A DNA stretch of 41,703 bases from Euryarchaeota archaeon UBA258 (GTDB lineage: Archaea > Thermoplasmatota > Poseidoniia > Poseidoniales > Poseidoniaceae), in NCBI GenBank assembly GCA_002502605.1, contig DAPR01000063.1, positions 1 to 41,703 on the forward strand, given 5' to 3'. Positions 37,017 through 41,703 of the stretch are shown here, one piece after another; position 1 is the stretch's first letter; each line of letters starts with the position of its first letter. The translations under genes were made by a program, and so were the position numbers. The notes beneath the pieces were generated by a model. It worked only from the letters and a program-made list of their open reading frames with translations. It ran no database searches and was not told the DNA's origin.

Positions 37017-37883
37017 ATGACAACAATGTTCTGGATTCTTTGGTTCTTTATTGCCTTCGTGATCGTTCTCGTGGCGTTGACGCTGCGAAAAGAAAACGAC
37101 GACCTGCCTCGTCGTGAAATCCTCCGTGCCGTCGAGTCAACCGGTAAAATGGGTTTTGCAGAACGGTTGTTCTTGTGGATCTTTTCGTGGCTTGACACTC
37201 GGTTCAGGCTACAAGACTACTGGAACATGTCCAAAGGCGCATACTACAACATGCACCGACAGATGCCATTGACGCACGCTGAGAAGTACAAGTTGCGCAT
37301 CATTTGGTATTGGTACCCACTGTACTGTCTTGGAGGCATCTCTTTCCTTTCATTCATCATCTTGGTGATCACTGGAACCGTGCTCGGGATCTATTACGTC
37401 CCGGGTGGTGAAGGCGACCCTTCCCCTGCTTACGCAAGCATGCAATTCATCATGACCGAACTGCCGTTTGGTTACATCATCCGTGCGGTCCACCACTGGG
37501 CGACGCACTTCATGGTGGCAAGCGTGTTCTTACACATGTGTCGCGTTTACTTTACCGGTGCATACCGCAACCCTCGTGAACTCAACTGGCTCATCGGTGT
37601 TGCGCTCATGGCCCTGACCATCGTCTTCGGCTACTCCGGTTACCTTCTGCCGTGGGACTCGCTCGCATACGGTGCAGCGGTGATTGGAATCAACCTCGCA
37701 AATTCCAGCCCATTGGTTGGTAAGTACATCGCAACCCTCTTGTTCAGCGGGTCTGCGCTCACCCCACGAACCGTAACACGAATGTACTTCATTCACGTGT
37801 TTATTCTCCCAGTGATTGTGACCACTTTGATCATCATTCACTTATTCATTGTCTGGGTACAAGGCATTGCGGAGCCACATTGA
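37017..37883 (+). CDS. Cytochrome b N-terminal half (cytochrome b6-like)
   Basis: This 288-residue protein starts with an extra single helix (MFWILWFFIAFVIVLVALTL) and a charged linker, then the four-helix haem-binding core. Haem ligands by alignment to b6 are His159 (VHHW) and His173 (FLHM), 14 apart, and His260 (FIHVF) and His275 (IIIHLF), 15 apart, matching the canonical spacing. FGYSGYLLPWDSLAYGA follows the Q-site pattern. It is the split b6-type organisation, with the C-terminal half in the next gene. GAGGTGAT precedes the ATG. Confidence 0.92.
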   Translation: MTTMFWILWFFIAFVIVLVALTLRKENDDLPRREILRAVESTGKMGFAERLFLWIFSWLDTRFRLQDYWNMSKGAYYNMHRQMPLTHAEKYKLRIIWYWYPLYCLGGISFLSFIILVITGTVLGIYYVPGGEGDPSPAYASMQFIMTELPFGYIIRAVHHWATHFMVASVFLHMCRVYFTGAYRNPRELNWLIGVALMALTIVFGYSGYLLPWDSLAYGAAVIGINLANSSPLVGKYIATLLFSGSALTPRTVTRMYFIHVFILPVIVTTLIIIHLFIVWVQGIAEPH

Positions 37884-37901
37884 TCTTTGGAGGTATGAAT
37901 T

Positions 37902-40730
37902 ATGGGACTTATTGAGAATCTCGGCCGTGTTGCTTCTTCCTATATGGAAGAAAAGGAACAACTCCAAATCGCAGGCGAAAAGCGCGTACGCACCAGAACC
38001 GGTCACGGTTTCTGGCCGCAAGAAGTGCTTCGTGACTCGATCATCTTCGCCTTCATGGGTGCAGTCTTGCTGTTTTACGCTTGGCTGATCCCACCGCCAC
38101 TGCACGGTGCTGCAGACCCGTACGCTCAAGCAGGATTCGTGTTCCCTGACTGGTACGTGCTGTTCTCCTACGGTTACCTGCGTTGGGGCGAATACCTACC
38201 GCAATTTACCGTACCAACAGGTTTCATTGGTGAAATCGTTGGCCAACCTGTGTTCCCTTGGAACGCTGCATGGTGGGGCGCTGCACTCACCGGCATCCCA
38301 GTCAGCATTCTCGCCCTCCCACCGTTCCTCGGCGGACGTGAGAAGCGGCCTGTTGAAGATCCATGGTTTGCGACTGCAGGTGCAGTCTACTTGGCCCACA
38401 TTTGGTTCATCTCTGTCTTTTCGATCAACATCTTCCTTGAGTTATACGGGAAGAACAGATCGGATTACTGTAAGTTAGACAGTCATGGTGACCTGTTATG
38501 TGGAACCCGGGCACCTTGGTTAGCGGATGCGTTCAATTCAATCCCTTGGATGATGACTGGAGTGTTGGCTTGGATTTGTATTTACTTCATCGCTCGCGCC
38601 TTGCTGGTCAAGGCATGGGGAGCTGGATTCACACCAGGTCATGCGAAGCAAATCCTGATTGGCTCGCTGTTGATTTCCACCGCAGGAACCGTTGCGACTT
38701 GGGACACCTACGATGATGGATTCTGGGACCAAGGCGGTCTTCTGACCATCAAAGGCCTGACGCACGATCTCTACCCTGAACTCGAAGCGATGAGGGGTCA
38801 ACCAACCGATGTTCATGTCCATGATGTCAACGAATTTACCGATGACCGAGGATGGAGCGAGGATGGTATTGTCCCAACCACAGCATGGTTGGACTGGAGC
38901 ATCTACCAGCCAGCACGGTACATCATTACCGATTTCACCGACGCCAACGGCCATCAAAACGCTGAATATGGCATCAACGCTGCTGCAAATTCAACATCGT
39001 TCAACGGCGGTGCTGGATGGGCAACAACAGGTACTTTCACCGTCACGGAAGACCTCAGCCATTTCCCTGAAGGCCACCATGAGAGCGTTGAAGCCCTCAC
39101 CACAGATCTTTCTTGTGAATACCGAGCATCGGAGCGAAAGATCAACGACATCAACACTGTGAGCATGATTTCCTCGACCTTGGTCCTCAGCGACAGCAAC
39201 GGCAAGACCATGACAAGTTTCGATGATTGTGCTGGCGCCACCCTCGACCTCGCTGTTGGAGAATACACATACGAATACACCGTAAGCGTCAGCGGTGCGT
39301 TGGCCTACAACGACAGCATTGTCACTGAAACATCATTGGCGATTGCAACCTTCCAACCACTGCTTGTGTGGAGCGAAGATGCACCAGCCGCTCTCGCTGG
39401 ACGAACCGTGGACCTCACCAACGACAGTCAGATGGCTCTCGGAGGCACGGCGTTTGCATCGATTGAGAACCCAACCTACCACACCAACCCAAAGGCGCTT
39501 GACGCAAAACTCACCTATGCAATGTTCATTCCTTGCCTGACCTTTGGTGCAGTTGTCTTCGTGCTCCTGCGATCGATGGCCCGTGGCTATGAATTCGAGA
39601 TGAACAAGTGCTACGGCTGCGATTTGTGCGACGATGCATGCCCTGTCCGCCTGTTCAACGGTGGTGACAAACTCAACATCATCTACAACTCATGGAACAA
39701 CGAAGACGACGGAGTACCGCTGTATTCGTGTCTGACCTGTACTGCGTGCACCAATGCGTGCCCACAACTCGTGAACTACGACTCCTATGTTGACATCCGC
39801 CGATCCCTCATCGTTGGCGGCCCACAAGCGGAAATCCCTCACACAGTCCTTCAGGCTGTGCTCGCTGCAGAAGCAGAAGAAGCAGCAGACGAGGACTTCA
39901 TCGCAACCGAAGACTACCCAATCACCTCAAACATCGGCTACTACCCAGGCTGCGTCGACTACCTCGACCAAGAGATGGTCTTCTCTCACGTCAATGAAGG
40001 CGAGATGAACCTCGGCGATGCAACCACATCGGCGTTCACCTTGTTTGATGACATGAACGTCGACGTCAACTACCTTGGCCGTGACTTCCTCAAGTGCTGT
40101 GGCCACGACCAAAAGTGGCAAGGCCTCGATGAAGTGTTCGAGAAGCTCAAGGCGTACAACCAGAAGAAGATCGAGCAGTCCGGTATCGACACGCTCGTGT
40201 CCTCGTGTGCTGAGTGCTTCCGAACCTTTGCCCGTGATTACGAACTCGAAGGCGTCAAGGTCATGCACACCACCGAATTCTTGGTGGAGAACGGCTTTGA
40301 CATGAACCTCAAGGCAGAAGAAGAAACCACGGTCACTTACCACGACCCTTGTCGACTCGGACGTCAAATGGGTGTCTACGAAGAACCTCGTGAACTTATT
40401 GCTGGGGTCGAAGGTGTTGAAATCGTCGAGATGGAACACAGCGGCGAAGACGCCATGTGCTGTGGTGTATCGAGCATGATGTCATGCAACGAGAACGCCC
40501 GTGCCCTGCGTGTGACCCGCATGGAAGAAATCCGTGCAACCGGTGCTGACACCATGTTGACTTCCTGCCCCAAGTGTGTATCTCACTTCGAGTGCTTGAA
40601 GTTCGAAGGCGATGAGCGGTACGCTGACATCGAAATCCTCGACGTCGTTTCCTTCCTCGCTCGACAAGTCGAAGCAAAGAAGGCAAAAGCAAGTGCAGCA
40701 GTTCAGCCTTCAACTGGTATCGAAGCTTGA
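37902..40730 (+). CDS. Fusion of cytochrome b C-terminal half (subunit IV-like) with HdrD/GlpC-type 4Fe-4S and CCG-domain oxidoreductase
   Basis: This is a 942-residue fusion. Residues 40-270 contain about five membrane helices with FPDWYVLFSY (81-90), the PEWY-type Qo motif as P82-D-W-Y85, matching the cytochrome b C-terminal half. A soluble region of about 265 residues and a helix (537-557) follow. Residues 568-942 form an iron-sulfur module: C570-x2-C573-x2-C576-x3-C580P and C610-x2-C613-x2-C616-x3-C620P bind two [4Fe-4S] clusters. Two CCG domains follow (C684, C732-C733-G, C769-x2-C772; C817, C853-C854-G, C889-x2-C892), as in HdrD, GlpC and related oxidoreductases. The CCG module faces the cytosol by predicted topology. 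It would connect the quinone site or bound haems with a soluble redox partner. No cytochrome c1 gene is present. The fusion and motifs are seen; the electron path is inference. Confidence 0.9.
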   Translation: MGLIENLGRVASSYMEEKEQLQIAGEKRVRTRTGHGFWPQEVLRDSIIFAFMGAVLLFYAWLIPPPLHGAADPYAQAGFVFPDWYVLFSYGYLRWGEYLPQFTVPTGFIGEIVGQPVFPWNAAWWGAALTGIPVSILALPPFLGGREKRPVEDPWFATAGAVYLAHIWFISVFSINIFLELYGKNRSDYCKLDSHGDLLCGTRAPWLADAFNSIPWMMTGVLAWICIYFIARALLVKAWGAGFTPGHAKQILIGSLLISTAGTVATWDTYDDGFWDQGGLLTIKGLTHDLYPELEAMRGQPTDVHVHDVNEFTDDRGWSEDGIVPTTAWLDWSIYQPARYIITDFTDANGHQNAEYGINAAANSTSFNGGAGWATTGTFTVTEDLSHFPEGHHESVEALTTDLSCEYRASERKINDINTVSMISSTLVLSDSNGKTMTSFDDCAGATLDLAVGEYTYEYTVSVSGALAYNDSIVTETSLAIATFQPLLVWSEDAPAALAGRTVDLTNDSQMALGGTAFASIENPTYHTNPKALDAKLTYAMFIPCLTFGAVVFVLLRSMARGYEFEMNKCYGCDLCDDACPVRLFNGGDKLNIIYNSWNNEDDGVPLYSCLTCTACTNACPQLVNYDSYVDIRRSLIVGGPQAEIPHTVLQAVLAAEAEEAADEDFIATEDYPITSNIGYYPGCVDYLDQEMVFSHVNEGEMNLGDATTSAFTLFDDMNVDVNYLGRDFLKCCGHDQKWQGLDEVFEKLKAYNQKKIEQSGIDTLVSSCAECFRTFARDYELEGVKVMHTTEFLVENGFDMNLKAEEETTVTYHDPCRLGRQMGVYEEPRELIAGVEGVEIVEMEHSGEDAMCCGVSSMMSCNENARALRVTRMEEIRATGADTMLTSCPKCVSHFECLKFEGDERYADIEILDVVSFLARQVEAKKAKASAAVQPSTGIEA

Positions 40731-40821
40731 ACGATCCTTCACAACCTCCCACAGGGGGATGCATGATGGGCTTGAACACGAACATGGGTCCCGTTGATCG
40801 GGGTCGATGGCAGGTGGGATT

Positions 40822-41703
40822 ATGAAAAAAATTGGAATCAAATGGAAAGCAGAACACATGCCAAGCCAAGTCGGCAAAACTGTGATTGTCACAGGAGCCA
40901 ACACCGGTATTGGATACCACATGGTGAAGGCGTTGGCTTCCAAAGGTGCAAATGTCATCATGGCGTGCAGAAACCTCGGAAAGGCCAACACGGCACGCAC
41001 GGAAATCCTCCAAGCAGTGCCTGAAGCATCCATTGCTGTAGAAGAACTTGATTTGGCAGACCTTGCGAACATCGAATCTTTTGGCCAACGTATCACCAAA
41101 AGTCACGGCCATATTGACACGTTGATCAACAATGCAGGCGTGATGATTCCACCACAATCAACCACTGTTGATGGGTTTGAATTGCAAATTGGCACCAACC
41201 ACTTTGGTCATTTTGCGCTGACATCCCACCTCATGCCGCTGCTTGCAGCAGCACCACAGCCAAGGATAGTTACCCTTTCCAGCATCGCACACTGGGCGGG
41301 TCAGATCGACCTTGAGGACATCAATGGCAAGGGGAAAAAATACGATAAGTGGGCGATGTACAGCCAAAGCAAGTTGGCAAACTTGTTGTTTGCGCTTGAA
41401 CTCGATCGCAAACTCAAAGCCGCAGGCTCACACATCGAATCTTTTGGCAGCCATCCTGGATATTCAAACACAGATTTGCAACGCTATTCCCTAGCATGGC
41501 GATGCCTCAACCCTGTGTTTGGCATGAAGGCTGTGAAGGGTGCTGCTGCGACCCTGTATGCCGCAACAGAACCAAACGCTATCGAACATCGATATTGGGG
41601 GCCAATTGGAATGTTAGAAGCGCGTGGATGGACTGGAAAAGCGAAGATTACAACGAGGGCTGCCGATGCAGAGATTGCTCGTCAATTGTGGGAACACACC
41701 GAA
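40822..41703 (+). CDS. Short-chain dehydrogenase/reductase, 3' end cut by window
   Basis: The frame is open from the ATG at 40822 to the last base, 294 codons without a stop, so the C terminus is outside the window. It shows the SDR motifs TGANTGIG (nucleotide-binding loop), LINNAGVM, and catalytic YSQSK after the LSSIAHWAG strand. It resembles retinol dehydrogenase/WW-oxidoreductase-like SDRs (ACRN after the second strand implies NADP preference). GGTGGG precedes the ATG. An in-frame ATG at 40807 is an alternative start. The 91 bases before it hold nothing recognisable. Substrate unknown. Confidence 0.88.
   Translation, partial: MKKIGIKWKAEHMPSQVGKTVIVTGANTGIGYHMVKALASKGANVIMACRNLGKANTARTEILQAVPEASIAVEELDLADLANIESFGQRITKSHGHIDTLINNAGVMIPPQSTTVDGFELQIGTNHFGHFALTSHLMPLLAAAPQPRIVTLSSIAHWAGQIDLEDINGKGKKYDKWAMYSQSKLANLLFALELDRKLKAAGSHIESFGSHPGYSNTDLQRYSLAWRCLNPVFGMKAVKGAAATLYAATEPNAIEHRYWGPIGMLEARGWTGKAKITTRAADAEIARQLWEHTE

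Overview
The window is archaeal and fits a marine planktonic euryarchaeon of the Marine Group II/III type (Ca. Poseidoniales or relatives, Thermoplasmatota). That placement is inference from gene content. It rests on a split RNA polymerase A'/A'' pair with an unsplit RpoB, ribosomal protein L30e after rpoA'', archaeal PurP, a probable RNase P subunit Pop5, an FtsZ/tubulin-like protein, many Shine-Dalgarno motifs of the GGAGGTGA type, and large secreted proteins with thrombospondin-type-3 repeats. Genes are packed tightly, with stop/start overlaps and two convergent pairs sharing a TTAA for both stop codons. No mobile element, CRISPR array or rRNA was seen. One tRNA (Lys, UUU) is present.

Region 1 (1-9500). 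A 5'-truncated protein with two helix-hairpin-helix repeats is followed by a Bat-like HTH-10 regulator on the + strand. A long minus-strand block then reads, in transcription order: CARDB-like surface protein with two zinc ribbons, DtxR-family metalloregulator, membrane protein, coiled-coil protein, sugar-nucleotide pyrophosphorylase, 80-residue conserved-looking protein, LysE-type exporter.

Region 2 (9501-15766, + strand). A coiled-coil protein is translationally coupled to a Cid1/TUTase-like nucleotidyltransferase, a family typical of eukaryotic RNA tailing enzymes, followed by a GNAT acetyltransferase. A Roadblock protein, a third coiled-coil protein and PurP (purine biosynthesis) come next.

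Region 3 (15767-29349, - strand). In transcription order: tRNA-Lys, rpoH, rpoB, rpoA', rpoA'', rpl30e, a large thrombospondin-type-3 surface protein and a short TspO. RpoH and RpoA'' begin with the same extra N-terminal module, which is not part of the usual subunits.

Region 4 (29350-34847). A HemK/Mtq2-like methyltransferase fused to a biotin protein ligase, two membrane proteins, Pop5, a divergent FtsZ-like protein, a TPR protein and a possible 56-codon ORF.

Region 5 (34848-41703, + strand). A respiratory operon: secreted Reeler/choice-of-anchor-like protein, small membrane protein, Rieske protein, cytochrome b N-terminal half, then a 942-residue fusion of the cytochrome b C-terminal half with an HdrD/GlpC-type iron-sulfur/CCG oxidoreductase. 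An SDR oxidoreductase runs off the end. The strongest candidates for undescribed biology are the TUTase-like operon, the cytochrome b-HdrD fusion, the shared polymerase N-terminal module and the methyltransferase-biotin ligase fusion.
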